Below are positions 44,995 through 55,869 of a stretch of DNA of 64,000 bases, piece after piece; within the stretch, counting starts at the first letter, position 1, and the number at the start of each line of letters is the position of its first letter. The stretch spans positions 1,942,001-2,006,000 of the forward strand of contig NC_134167.1 in the NCBI RefSeq assembly GCF_033958435.1, read 5' to 3'. The translations under genes were made by a program, and so were the position numbers. Below the pieces are notes generated by a model. It was not told where the DNA came from. It made no database searches and saw nothing but the letters and a program-made list of their open reading frames with translations. Origin of the DNA: Carettochelys insculpta. Taxonomy: Eukaryota > Chordata > Testudines > Carettochelyidae.

Positions 44995-45403
44995 GGCCGT
45001 GTCTACACTAGCCAAAAACTTCAAAATGGCCATGCAAATGGCCATTTCGAAGTTTACTAATGAAGCGCTGAAATACATATTCAGCGCATCATGAGCATGA
45101 CGGCAGCCACAGCACTTCGAAATTGATGCAGCTCACGGCCGTGCAGCTCGTCCAGATGGGGCTCCTTTTCGAAAGGAGCCCACCTACTTCAAAGTCCCCT
45201 TATTCCTATGAGCAGATAGGAATAAGGGGACTTCGAAATTGACGCAGCTCGTCCAGACAGGGCTCCTTTTCGAAAGGACCCCAGCTACTTCGAAGTGCTG
45301 TGGCTGCCCGCATGCTAATGAGGCGCTGAATATGTATTTCAGTGCTTCATTAGTAAACTTCGAAATGGCCATTTCGAAGTTTTTGGCTAGTATAGACACG
45401 GCC
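44995..45403. mobile_element. Near-palindromic foldback MITE (TTCGAA family)
   Basis: The whole 409 bp is an inverted repeat: GGCCGTGTCTACACTAGCC... at left, mirrored at right to 45403. The centre is 'ccccttattcctat' against 'ataggaataagggg' (45197-45234). A 3-bp repeat ATT flanks it (44992-44994 and 45404-45406). Arms contain CGAAGTTTACTAATGA and CCTTTTCGAAAGGA blocks. No coding frame. Confidence 0.85.
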
Positions 45404-45409
45404 ATTATT

Positions 45410-47225
45410 ACACATACCAGTTATCCTGCGCCTTTCCTGTATTAACTCCTAATGAGATTAAGAAATGATAAGTTACTTGGAAGCTCCTTTGTTACTGAAT
45501 GCTACTAACTTTAGAACAACCATATAGGCCATCACAGGAGTTGTTGGAGCAATGATAAGCCATGGGAGGAAATTATTAGATCCACACGTATACAGACCCA
45601 GCATCCCTGACAGGCTGAGCAAGTGATACTGCGGAGGGTTGGTCTAGATTAGTGACTAGGTCAGAATCAGACACTACGCTTCTTAAACTTTACACAGGCA
45701 TGGTGAATTATGTGAATTTTCCCTTCCCTGCACGCCCCCCAGCTAGAAATAGGGGTTACTGAAAACACTGGCAGCCTTCAATAATATGGCTGTCTTCCAA
45801 ATGTGAGATACTTACTGGGACTTGGGATTTCGCTGTCCATAAAACATAAGGTCCCTTCAGATCAAGTTCAGAGCACATAAGTAGGCTCGTTGATTATAGC
45901 AAAGGTGGAATTTAGCTCAGAAGCACTGTCCTGTAGTTGAATGTATGAGAAATGCTGTTTGGCTCAGAAGTTTGCTTAACCATTGCGTACTGGAGAATCT
46001 CATATCAGCACACAATGCTATGTAACCATAGACAGTATACGTGGTGATCCAGCTACAACAGGGAAACTAGCAAATATTATCTGTGCATCTAATTTTAAAT
46101 GCAGTTTGCTACCCACAGGTAGCATGTCTTGTACATCCTTATTTATTTGTGTGGCTCTTACAGCATGTGGGTTCTGTGCCAAAGAGTTTACAATAAAAGG
46201 TTAGATGGAAGACCACACATAAGTGAGGGAGGGGAGATCACGCTAATGACGAAACAGTTTTTATTTGTGCAGTAAGCAATAATCTCAGTGAAAATATACG
46301 ACATAATATGCCATAAGAAAGCTTGTGTTAAATAACCTGCTGTCAGATTTGAAGGCACTGCAAAATTGGTCATTGATTTCAACACTTACAAATCTTTCTG
46401 CTTTATCATTCCTTTTCCTGGATGTTTGGGTGCATATAATTAATGAGTGGGCAAGAGTTCCAAGACCTGAAACTTGATTGTCCTGCGATGCTAGCTGGCA
46501 GATTGAAAGGGCTCTATCTGCACTACCACATGTGCCGTCACACCATTATCCCCTGGCACTGTGGGAGAGCATTACCTTTACTTGAAACATTCTACCATGA
46601 GCATTGCCACACTAGGTGGTGCTGCCCTGTGTAACCCGGTGTGGTCAATCATTTGTTTTGAAACATGACGGCAGCTCTTCTCTGTGTGCGCACGTGTGCA
46701 CGTGTGTGATTAATCATCTAAGATAAGAATGATAGCATCATGGCTTGTAAGCCTAATGACTAATATGTGTGGATGACACGTAGCATTGACACATTGACCA
46801 CAAATACTTAAGACATAGATGACATAACACCAACCTCAAGCTTGATTGTCAGCTTAGAAACCATGAATATGCGTCAATGCAGAGGCACCTATTAAATCCC
46901 GAATATCATTTACCAGGCATAATAGAATGGTGACCCGCATGGCACTTTCCATAATAGTTACATTTTAATATTGTCTTCTGCTGCTATATTATTCTTTTGT
47001 GGCAGCAGCAGCAGCAGGCATGTGTCTGGTAGATTAAGATAACAGGACATAATTTTCATTGTGTTGTAGTGCTGCTGCTGATCTCATTAAATCGAGGGAA
47101 AGACAAGCGGAAAACAAGGAAAGCAATATCAGTTTTGATTTGTTTGTATTCAGGTTTTTTTTCCCCTGAAGTTCACCTCTTTATTTATGTAGCCAATCCT
47201 AAATTATCATTTTCCATAAGGACAC
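45410..47225. other. Unassigned sequence
   Basis: No gene recognised. A GCA run at about 47005-47017, a 26-nt alternating purine-pyrimidine tract (46683-46708) and an AT-rich, repeat-free stretch (46720-46930) were noted. A lone 'ccaaagagtttacaat' at 46179 is a scrap of the 41385 repeat. Confidence 0.4.
46683..46708. repeat. Alternating purine-pyrimidine tract (Z-DNA prone)
   Basis: 26 consecutive bases strictly alternate pyrimidine and purine, mixing TG, CG and CA steps (TGTGTGCGCACGTGTGCACG and on). CG/CA steps of this length favour Z-DNA under supercoiling. Confidence 0.8.
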
Positions 47226-47230
47226 ACGAA

Positions 47231-47490
47231 GGCTACATCTACACAGGCCGCCTCTGTCAACAGCGTCATATCAACAGAGAAACCTTGGCAGCACCTCTGT
47301 CGACAGATCGGGTCTACACATAAAAGCAGCTTGAAAGAGCAAGCTGCTGTGTCCCCAGAGAGCTGCCAGACTGCCCTACCCTCTGTCGACAGAACGACTG
47401 GCCGGAAGCTCTGCAAACAGGGCTGCCTGGAGAACTGGAAGCCCCCTCTATTGACAGAGCTGCCTACATGGGCACTCTGTTGACAACACG
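47231..47490. mobile_element. TIR transposon (GTCGACAGA family), right end unclear
   Basis: Starts GGCTACATCTACACAGG. Interior carries repeated CTCTGTCGACAG / CTGTTGACA motifs rather than TTCGAA, so it is a sister family with the same type of end. The right end may be truncated by the following SINE relic. Confidence 0.5.
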
Positions 47491-47605
47491 CAGGCCTTGG
47501 GCAAGTGTCACTTCAATTCTCTGCCTCAGTTTACATCCCTGCCATTTGTCCACCTTGTCTATTTGGATTGCAAGCTGTCTGGGGCACGGGGTGGTTCTAA
47601 CTGCA
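47490..47605 (+). repeat. CORE-SINE/MIR-like relic, 3' part
   Basis: 'ccttgggcaagtgtcacttc', 'ctctgcctcagtttac' and 'ttggattgcaagctgtctgg' match the MIR-type 3' half. Confidence 0.65.
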
Positions 47606-48248
47606 TGTCCGTGCAATTTCTAGCACACTGGGTGTTATGGTTATGGACTTCCTCATGCCCGTTACCTGGCGGTGTCGTTTGAGAGGGAGGTTGGAGAAAG
47701 AGAAGTGAATATAAAATATTCTTGTGATGGGCAGGGCTGCCTGAGGCCAGCCCTAGGACAGGTCACCACTGCTCTATTTAGGTTTCTGGTTGCATTCAAA
47801 GGTGGTTGTCTAAAAATCCAATGTGATCTGCTCTCATTCCTCTGGATCCTTCTGATGTTATCAAAACTAATACTATGGGAAAACAGAGATGCTGCCTCTT
47901 GGCCTGATGCTTCCTGGTAAAGCTGTGTGAAAAGTTCCATTTGAAATAAAATGGCATTCAAAAGCTGGTCCAAGTGTGAGCTGGAACCAGCTATCGTTTG
48001 CACTGCCTAGAGATTGGAGTGTTACTAACGGAGCTGGTGGAATATGCTCACAGGAGATGAACAACCAAATACACAAACCCTTTCTTGTTGGTGCAGTGTT
48101 TATAAACAGACATAGTTCACAGATTTATAGATTCGTATAGCTACAAGCCAGAAAGGAGTCACAGGAGTTGGTCACAGGATGAAGAAAGTCATGTGATATT
48201 TGTGTTCCTCATTAGCTATTCCAGCTCAACTGCATGAAGGGCTAGCTG
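47605..48248. other. Unassigned sequence
   Basis: Nothing recognised. Confidence 0.4.
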
Positions 48249-48405
48249 TGGTGTCCAACATGCTAGCCACATGTGGCTATTTGGCCGGATGAGTGTGGCT
48301 CATTGGCTTAAATAATAAATATATTTTCACAATAATCTGGCTAGTGCGCTATAGCAGTAGCCACTGTCGTGGTTACTGGTTCAGAACTGGTTGGATACCA
48401 TGGGA
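48249..48405. mobile_element. Possible hAT-like MITE
   Basis: Ends TGTGGTGTCCAAC and the inverse of ATGGTATCCAAC pair as terminal inverted repeats. The interior has 'agccacatgtggctatttgg' and a 'gctagtg' partner. No target duplication was resolved. Confidence 0.45.
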
Positions 48406-48409
48406 CTAA

Positions 48410-48741
48410 AGCCTTGGAAGTTGTAGAAAGGGAACTGAAGTCCTGTTACTCTAAAATCAAGCTCAAGTAAATTCAGAGATGAAGGAAAGCTTCCATGTGG
48501 CAGAGCAGACGTAAAATTTTAACGATCATCTTAAATTCTAAACCATTCAGGATTTGTGTCAGTTTCTTCTGTTCCATTTCCAATAACTAAGTGTCCTAAG
48601 TGGGCATTTCATTAGCAACATCACAAGAGTGGTGCTCAGTTGATCAAAGGATAATAAATGCTGGTCATTAATTTTTCCCCCGAAAGTTAATTGCTAATGA
48701 GTGCATTAACTAATCAGCACTCAAAAAACAGAGTAGAATTA
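48410..48741. other. Unassigned sequence, candidate regulatory DNA
   Basis: From about 48530 to 48740 the sequence is AT-rich, repeat-free and holds clustered homeodomain-type sites (GTTAATTGCTAATGAG, GCATTAACTAATC). Function is only suggested. Confidence 0.25.
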
Positions 48742-48754
48742 CTGTATCAAGCCA

Positions 48755-48913
48755 AGTATCAGAGGGGTAGCCATGTTAGTCTGGATCTGTAACAGCAACA
48801 AAGGGTCCTGTGGCACCTTATAGGCTAACAGAAAAGTTTTGAGCATGTGCTCACGAAAGCTCATGCTCAAAACTTTTCTGTTAGTCTATAAGGTGCCACA
48901 GGACCCTTCATTG
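48755..48913. mobile_element. PLE snap-back palindrome, subfamily C, with 13-bp duplication
   Basis: A 13-bp perfect direct repeat CTGTATCAAGCCA flanks the insertion (48742-48754 and 48914-48926). The left arm is the minus-sense tail (TATCAGAGGGGTAG... to AGTTTTGAGCATG). The right arm is plus-sense (TGCTCACGAAAGC..., CATGCTCAAAACTTTTCTG..., to CATTG). It keeps GAAA, stem III and the cleavage position (GCTCATGCTC), not CTGATGA. Confidence 0.88.
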
Positions 48914-48926
48914 CTGTATCAAGCCA

Positions 48927-50399
48927 GTAGTGCTATTTTTAAGGTCTGTCTGTGTTTCCATTACAAAAACTAGAAATTGGCAGATACCTGCATAAAGTTA
49001 CTAGCTCTGCTATTTTCTTAGTATAGGGGGAACTACTGGGTCTACTCCCATGCAGATCTTGAACTGTACCCAGGCTCTAGATTAAATCTTCAACTAACTG
49101 CAAAATCATTTTAGGTCTCACAGTTTAGCCGAGTTCTCTCTCTTCTGCTTTTCTCCTTGATGATGGGACACCACCACATGCTCCCATACAGTCTTCCATC
49201 TACTGACATGCATCTGGGGAGCTCTGTAGAAGTTCTGTGGCTGTTCTGGAGTTAGGAGGGATTGATCCTTATGCAAGAATGCCAAGCAAGTGTGGGATAC
49301 AGCTGCTTGTCATAGTTCAGAGGAAGAAAATACCAGGCACCATGCTGAATTGTTCTCAAAGGTCTGAGGTCAGTTGGGAAAAAGAGATGGAGTCTTGAGC
49401 GGTTATGGGAGTGCACCACCCCGGCAGATAACCCGCAAAGGCAGCCTTTGCAATTGAGTCTATTCTTTTTTTCTAAAGCACTTAATTTTCCAAATAGATT
49501 TTTAATCCATCTGACCCTTGTTCATGTGCTGAAGCTAATTAACCTGACGTTTTGTCTTCCTGTTTATTATGTCCCTAATTAAATACCTACTTTTCCTAAG
49601 AAACTCTTTGGCATGCAGTCCCTGGCCCTTGCCCCCTTCGGCACTCGTTTACCTCTCTTTTGAGTAACGTTTACTTGCAGGATGGTACTCAGCAGCCGTT
49701 TGTACCTCTGAAATCCAGTACTCTGGTCAGGCAACACCCACAGTTTGGTAGGACCACTGATGTTGCTGGACCAGAGTGTGGCGTCCAGGTCAGGGGTCAG
49801 AGAGCGGTGGCTGGGAGCAGTGGCTTGGCAGTAGCAGGGTAGCCAGCGCCAGCACCACTGCTGGGGCTGAGGAGTGATGGCCCAGCATTGGTCAGGCAGC
49901 CACCATAGGGGCTGGGGAGCAGCGAGGGAACCACACAGCTGGAGTGCCACACAGCTAGAGGGCTGCAGCCAGGGAGTCAGTGAGCTACAGCTGGGGAATG
50001 GCAGCCTGGCTGCCAGCCCTACTACATCTGCCACAGCAGTCCCAGCTCTCAGCTGCGGGTTAGTGCAAGGTACCAGCCTGGGGCTGGAACCTGCTGAGGG
50101 ACTGGCAGTAGGGGACCACCCTGGTTTGGCAAATTCCTTTGTTCGGGATCAGTTTGATCCCAAAGCTGCTGGACCAGGGAGGTCCAAGCCGTTTTAGAGG
50201 TTTCTACTTGCTATCAGGGATGCTACACAGAGTATGATCATTGGCAAACAAAGAAAAGAAATCTGGAACTAACATTTGTAGAATTCTATTTCTGTCTCTA
50301 GTTTGTTCCTTGTTTAGTATAAAAATGTCTGCTGTTTAGGATGCTCTGTGTATGGTTCCCTATACCTAACCATCTGTCTATCTCCAGGTCTGCCCCACC
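48927..50399. other. Unassigned sequence
   Basis: A GC-rich stretch at 49690-50110 yields a 151-aa minus-strand frame with no motif and internal CTGGGG-type repetition. No gene called. Confidence 0.4.
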
Positions 50400-50466
50400 C
50401 AAGCTTATCACCTAATAAATTATTTTGTTAGTCTTTGAAGTGCTACATGACTGCTTGTTTGTTCCA
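50400..50466 (+). mobile_element. PLE tail scrap, subfamily B
   Basis: 'aagcttatcacctaataaat', then 'tattttgttagtctttgaag' and 'tgctacatgactgcttg'. Sense orientation, no inverted arm, no ribozyme core. Confidence 0.65.
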
Positions 50467-50469
50467 TGT

Positions 50470-51375
50470 ATTACGGTAGCCTCCTGGAAAGTCTTCTGCC
50501 TCTTCTCATAAATAATCAGACTGCATATACCAAATGCAGAACGCTTTGATTTCACAGGGCTTATTCTCCAGGCTCATACGTTTGACTGTGATCAAGTACA
50601 ATTTTGACCTTACAATATTTGAAGTGTCAAAAAAGCATCTAAGAGTACATGACTTACTTAATCCGTATTTGCTCAATGCCAGTTCCACTGAGTTTCTGCC
50701 TTCTCATTTCAACTCACTGCTTATACCCTTAAATTTTTTCTTAAATATCTGAACTTTAGAATATTTTTGTGGAGGTAGGATATTCACCCCGATGATAGAA
50801 CATCTATTTTGAAAGGCCGCCAAGTGAAAGTTTAATCAAAGGCAATTTGAAGCTGAAAGACTGGCTTCATTAAGTGTTCAATGTCTATTGATGGTCAGAG
50901 CCTGAAAAAAATAGTTCTCTTTGGTTCTTTCTTCAGGGAGTAAAAGTTTGAGCTGAGACGTGTAAAGTGATTTAGATGTTAGATAACCTTCCTCACATGG
51001 ACATCTCAATTTGATCTCTTACAGTTAGAGATTGATTTAACTAGGGGTACTAAGCTCTCAAAGCCCTTGCCAGATTTTTTTTGTTAATTATAATAGCTCT
51101 GAGAAAGAACAGAGTATTGACACTTTCTTCTGCAGAAACGCAGGCTAAGTGATGAAGAATTCAATGTCATGTATAATGTGCTCTCTTACCACTGACATGT
51201 TTGACTCAGCTGTCAAATATACTAAAGGAGAAGCTAGACCACTCACACATTATTTGAGGGAGATTGTGAGCTTCACTGGCATTAGAATACAGTCTTTCAC
51301 CTTCAAGGCTAATAATTAAAAACTTACAGAATTGCAGCTATGGAATGTTCTGGTTCTGTGGTCTAAATTTGCTTG
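50470..51375. other. Unassigned AT-rich sequence
   Basis: Nothing recognised. Confidence 0.4.
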
Positions 51376-51575
51376 TACAGGTTGACCCTCTAATTGTGCA
51401 CTCTCTGAACTGGCAATATCCAGAATCTGATTTTGGTTGGCTGGATGTTGACTTTTCATGGGTGTGGCCAAGTTTTCTGTGGTCCCATAAAATTTGTTTA
51501 CTGCCCCCAGTCCTGGTTCTCAGTGCCCCTCTTTCCAGTACTGCAAAACTAATTGTGGTTTGCACTGCTCTGGCA
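51376..51575 (+). mobile_element. Tc1/mariner-like MITE, 5' part
   Basis: Starts TACAGGTTGACCCTCTAATT at a TA and is homologous to 5125-5288 through GTTGGCTGGATG, CATGGGTGTGGCCAAG and CAGTCCTGGTTCTCAGTG. The 3' end is missing; a CR1 fragment begins about 50 bp downstream and may have truncated it. Confidence 0.6.
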
Positions 51576-51623
51576 GTGTAAATTTTCACAATGCAAATAA
51601 ATTGCACTCCCACCCACACTGTT

Positions 51624-53771
51624 ACTGGACCGCTTGGAAATAGTGACCACAATATAATAACTTTTAATATTCCTGTGTTGGGAAGAACACCGCAGCGGTC
51701 AAACACTCTGGCATTTAATTTCAAAAAGGGGAATTACACTAAAATGAGGAAGCTAGTGAAACAGAAACTAAAAAGGTAGAGTAATTAAACTAAAATCCCT
51801 GGAAGCTGCATGGAAACTGTTTAAAGACACCATACTAGAGGCCCAACTTAAATGTATACCCCAAATAAAAAAAAACACAGTAAGAGACCTAACAAAGAAC
51901 CACCATGGCTAAACAGCCATGTTAAAAAGGCAGTGAGAGAGAAAAGGGCAGCTTTTAAGAAGTGGAAGTCAAATCCTAGTGAGGAAAATAGAAAGGAACA
52001 TAAACACTCCCAAATTAAGTGTCATAATGTAGTAAGAAAAGCCAAAAAAGATTTTGAGGAACAGCTAGCCAAAAATTCAAAAAACGATAGTAAAATGTTT
52101 TTTAAATACAGTAGAAGCAGGAAGCCCGCTAAAAAAGCAGTGGGGCCCTTGGACGATAAAGATATAAAAGGAGCGATCAAGGAAGACAGTGCCATTGCGG
52201 AGCGATTAAATGATTTCTTTGCTTCAGTCTTCACGGCTGAGGATGTTACAGAGGTTCTTAAATCTGAGCCAGCCTTTTTAGGTGACAAATCTGAGAAACT
52301 CACTCAGATTGAAGTGACATTACAGGAGGTTTTGGAGTTAATTGATAAGCTGAATAGTAACAAGTCTCCAGGACCAGACGGCATTCACCCAAGGGTTCTG
52401 AAAGAACTCAAATGTGAAATTGCGGAGTTATTAACAGTGGTTTGTAACCTATCCTTTAAATCCACTTCGGTACCAAATGACTGGAAGATGGCCAATATAA
52501 CGCCAATATTTAAAAAAGGCTCTAGAGGAGACCCTGGCAATTATAGACCGATAAGTTTAACATCAGTACCAGGCAAATTAGTAGAAACACTAGTAAAGAA
52601 TAAAATTGCAAGGCACGTAGAAGAGCACGAATTGTTGGGCAAAAGTCAGCATGGCTTCTGCAGAGGGAAGTCGTGTCTAACTAATCTATCAGAATTCTTT
52701 GAAGGGGTTAATAAACATGCGGACAAGGGGCACCCAGTGGACATAATATACCTAGATTTCCAGAAAGCCTTTGACACGGTCCCACACCAAAGGCTTTTAT
52801 GTAAATTAGGTGGTCACGGGATAGGAGGAAAGATCCTTTCTTGGATCGGGAATTGGTTAAAAGACAGAAAACAAAGGGTGGGAATAAATGGTAAATTTTC
52901 ACAATGGAGGAGGGTAACTAGTGGTGTTCCCCAGGGGTCAGTCCTGGGACCGATCCTGTTCAACTTGTTCATCAATGATCTAGAAAATGAGCTAAGCAGT
53001 GAGGTGGCAAAGTTTGCAGATGACACCAAGTTGTTCAGGACAGTCAAAACCAAAAGGGATTGTGAAGAACTACAAAAAGATCTCAGCAAACTGAGTGATT
53101 GGGCAGCAAAATGGCAAACGAAATTTAATGTGGGTAAGTGTACGTTGGAAAAAAATAACCCAAATTACACGTACAACATGATGGGGTCAAATTTAGCTAC
53201 GACATATCAGGAAAGGGATCTTGGAGTTATAGTGGATAGTTCTCTGAAGACATCTATGCAGTGTGCAGCGGCACTTAGTAAGGCAAATAGGATGTTAGGA
53301 ATTATTAAAAAAGGGATCGATAATAAGACAAAAGATATCATACTTCCCCTATATAAAACTATGGTACGCCCACATCTCGAGTACTGCGTGCAGATGTGGT
53401 CTCCTCACCTCAAAAAAGATATATTGGCATTAGAAAAGGTTCAGAAAAGGGCAACTAAGATGATTAGGGGCTTGGAACGGGTCCCATATGGGGAGAGGCT
53501 AGAGAGACTGGGACTTTTCAGTCTGGAAAAGAGGCGATTGAGGGGCGATATGATAGAGGTATATAAAATCATGAATGGTGTGGAGAAAGTGAATATAGAA
53601 AAATTATTTACCTTTTCCCATAATACAAGAACTAGGGGACACCAAATGAAATTGATGGGTAGTAGGTTCAAAACTAATAAAAAGGAAATTTTTCTTCACA
53701 CAGCGCACAGTCAACCTGTGGAACTCCTTGCCCGAGGAGGCTGTGAAGGCCAGGACTCTCTTAGGGTTTAA
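51624..53771 (+). pseudogene. CR1 ORF2: endonuclease end plus reverse transcriptase
   Basis: The long frame 51852-53771 (639 aa) is the reverse transcriptase of a CR1 LINE, which copies the element's RNA at a nicked genomic target. Visible motifs: SPGPDG at about 172-177, NYRPIS at 230-235, YLDFQKAFD at 300-308 with catalytic D302, SGVPQGSVLGP from 357, and the catalytic FADD at 388-391. The C-terminus has LEYCVQMWSP and [20 protein letters not shown]. Upstream, in the same frame, the end of the apurinic-type endonuclease is present with its SDH motif at 51642-51650. Between the two, 51775 to about 51870 is readable only in the +1 frame (EAAWKLFKDTILEAQLK), bounded by A-runs at 51770-51774 and 51867-51875, so two compensating frameshifts break the protein. 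Most of the endonuclease and ORF1 are absent. Not functional as it stands. Confidence 0.92.
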
Positions 53772-54014
53772 AAAAGAGCTTGATAAATTTTTGCAGGTTA
53801 GGTCCATAAATGGCTATTAGCCAGGGATAAAGTATGGTGCCCTAGCCATCAGAACAAGGGCAGGAGATGGATGGCAGGAGATAAATCACTTGATCATTGT
53901 CTTCTGTTCTCCTTCTCTGGGGCACCTGGCATTGGCCACCGTCGGCAGATGGGATGCTGGGCTGGATGGACCTTTGGTCTGACCCAGTATGGCCGTTCTT
54001 ATGTTATGTTCTTA
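51625..54014 (+). mobile_element. CR1 LINE, 2.4 kb, 5'-truncated
   Basis: The element starts in the endonuclease domain of ORF2, runs through the complete reverse transcriptase and the C-terminal region, and ends with a 3' UTR to CTTATGTTATGTTCTTA (54014). The 3' UTR contains 'ggcacctggcattggccacc', 'gggctggatggacctttgg' and 'tctgacccagtatggccg'. This 3' end defines a subfamily different from the ATTCTATGA copies. It is the least decayed LINE in the window. Confidence 0.95.
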
Positions 54015-54662
54015 AGTGGTGCCTTTTGTCCCTGACAGACCGGTGTAATGGGCATCTTAATGGAAATCAGTGAGGCTCATAACAGTCAGGTCTGCTGTGA
54101 ACAAACACAGGTTTAAAAGTTTTACTGGGTTTGCAAGCAAGTGAATAAAGTTAACATATTCCAACTTTGCTTTGACTACTCTGCAATACACTTTCATGTT
54201 CTTCTCCAGGACGCAGCTGTGACTCGCTGTACTAAACACCGGCAGAGATGATGCAGCCAGACCCTCAGGCCTGTTGCACAGCAATCAACAAATTCTGGCC
54301 CTCCAGAGACAGGAGGCCTCAAACTCTGCAGAATAAAATATTTTCTACAAAGTCCTTTAGAAGCAGATGCTGCAAAGGATACAGTTTGATTCTCCCCTAG
54401 GGTCCACACAACTTAACAGCTCAGCAATGTCTCTTCCTCCAGACCTTGAAGTCCAACTCATGAGAGAAACAGATTGTCACAAACTTGCCCCTCCAAACCA
54501 TGGAGAATTGCAGGATAAAGCAGCTACAGAGAGTGGCTTTACTTCTTCAAGAATCTGGCCTGCTTTTCCTATGAGACTGTGTGATATAATGGGATACTAC
54601 AGGTTGGACCCCAATAGGCCAGACTTCTGTTGTTTGCTGACATCAGTGTACAGATAAGTAAA
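54015..54662. other. Unassigned sequence
   Basis: Nothing recognised; looks single-copy. Confidence 0.35.
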
Positions 54663-54676
54663 ACCTGTCCTGTACA

Positions 54677-54776
54677 ATAAGTAGTCTTGTGGCACCTTAT
54701 AGACTAACAGATATAAGGTGCCACAAGACTTCTTGTTGTTCTCGAAGCTACAGACTAACATGGCTACCTCTCCGAT
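54677..54776. mobile_element. PLE snap-back palindrome, subfamily A, 100 bp with 14-bp duplication
   Basis: A perfect 14-bp direct repeat ACCTGTCCTGTACA flanks it (54663-54676 and 54777-54790). The left arm is the shorter one here (AATAAGTAGTCTTGTGG... to AACAGATAT). The right arm is complete to the element's 3' terminus (AAGGTGCCACAAGAC... to GCTACCTCTCCGAT). It is the smallest complete insertion of the family and lacks the ribozyme core. Confidence 0.88.
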
Positions 54777-54790
54777 ACCTGTCCTGTACA

Positions 54791-55279
54791 GTGTCTTTTG
54801 GACTTTGAAGACCTGGGGTTGAGCTAGCAAACAGGAGCAGGTAAGTGGCAATCTACAAGGGCATTCTCCAAAGTGAGGAATGACTGTGTGGCCCTCGGGT
54901 GTGCTTGTTTGGTGTTTGCTTGCTTGCCATGTGCCTGCTTGACTGATGCTTATAGTACAGGCTGTTTAAGCAGTGGCAACTGGTGAGGGGAGTGCAAAAT
55001 GCCCCTATTCCATCCATGGCCCTCTGGCTTGTGCCACTCATCCCATCCTCCAGCAATGCCGTGCCACGTCCAGTGAATATCGGGGCAGTCACATCACTCC
55101 CCCAGAGCAGCACGGCCCGAGAACAGCGCCAGCTGGGAAGTTTGTGCCGCTCTGGGGAGAGGTGGGACCATCGCTCCACTCACTGGAAGTGGTGCAGTGC
55201 TGGCAGTGAGCACAGAGGGTGGGCAGGCACTGGGGGGCATGTACGTGACTCACTGTGTACCCCTACAAGACAATGGCAT
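54791..55279. other. Unassigned, partly GC-rich sequence
   Basis: At 54850-55250 a GC-richer stretch with CpGs may be part of an old repeat. No gene called. Confidence 0.35.
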
Positions 55280-55869
55280 GCTAAATTCAGTGTTGACATA
55301 TACAAAGTAATGCATCTTGGAATACATTCAAAATGATGGGGCCTATATCAGCTGTTACAACTCAAGAAAGAACTTGGAGTCACTGTGGATAGTTCCCTGG
55401 AAACCACTTAAACCATTAAAAAGGGATTGAGAATAAAACAGAGCATATTTTATTGTCTCTACATAAATACATGGTACACCTGCATCCTGATTACTGTGTA
55501 CAGATATCTCAAAAAAAGGTATCTTGGCACTGGAAAAAGTTCAGAAAAGGGCAACAAAAATGATGAGGGGTTTGGAGCGGGTGCCATACAAGGAGAGATT
55601 AAGAAGATTGGGACTTTTCAGCCTAGAAAAGAGGAGACTGAGGGGCGATATGATAGACATCTATAAAAGTATGACTAGTGTGGGGAAAGTAAACAAGGAA
55701 AAGTTAGTTACTTGTTCTCACCACACAAGAACTGGGGGGGTGTCACCAAATGAAAAGAATAGGAAGCAGGTTTAAAAACAAACAAAAGGAAGTATTTCTT
55801 CACACAATGCACAGTCAACCTGTGGAACTCCTTGCCACAGGATGTTGTGAAGACCAGGACTTTAACAGG
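55280..55869 (+). mobile_element. CR1 LINE ORF2 fragment, 5' half of a split copy
   Basis: Frames include 'tgttgacatatacaaagtaa' (region after FADD), LEKVQKRATKMMRGLERVPY and [20 protein letters not shown], then FKNKQKEVFLHTMHSQPVEL. It stops at TTAACAGG (55862-55869) and resumes at 56478 with GTTTGAAAACGAGC, which is the continuation expected for CR1. Same subfamily as 51625-54014, more decayed. Confidence 0.9.

Noticed and set aside
49579..50034. 151-aa minus-strand open frame
   Set aside because: Arises in a locally repetitive GC-rich stretch; composition explains the absence of stops.
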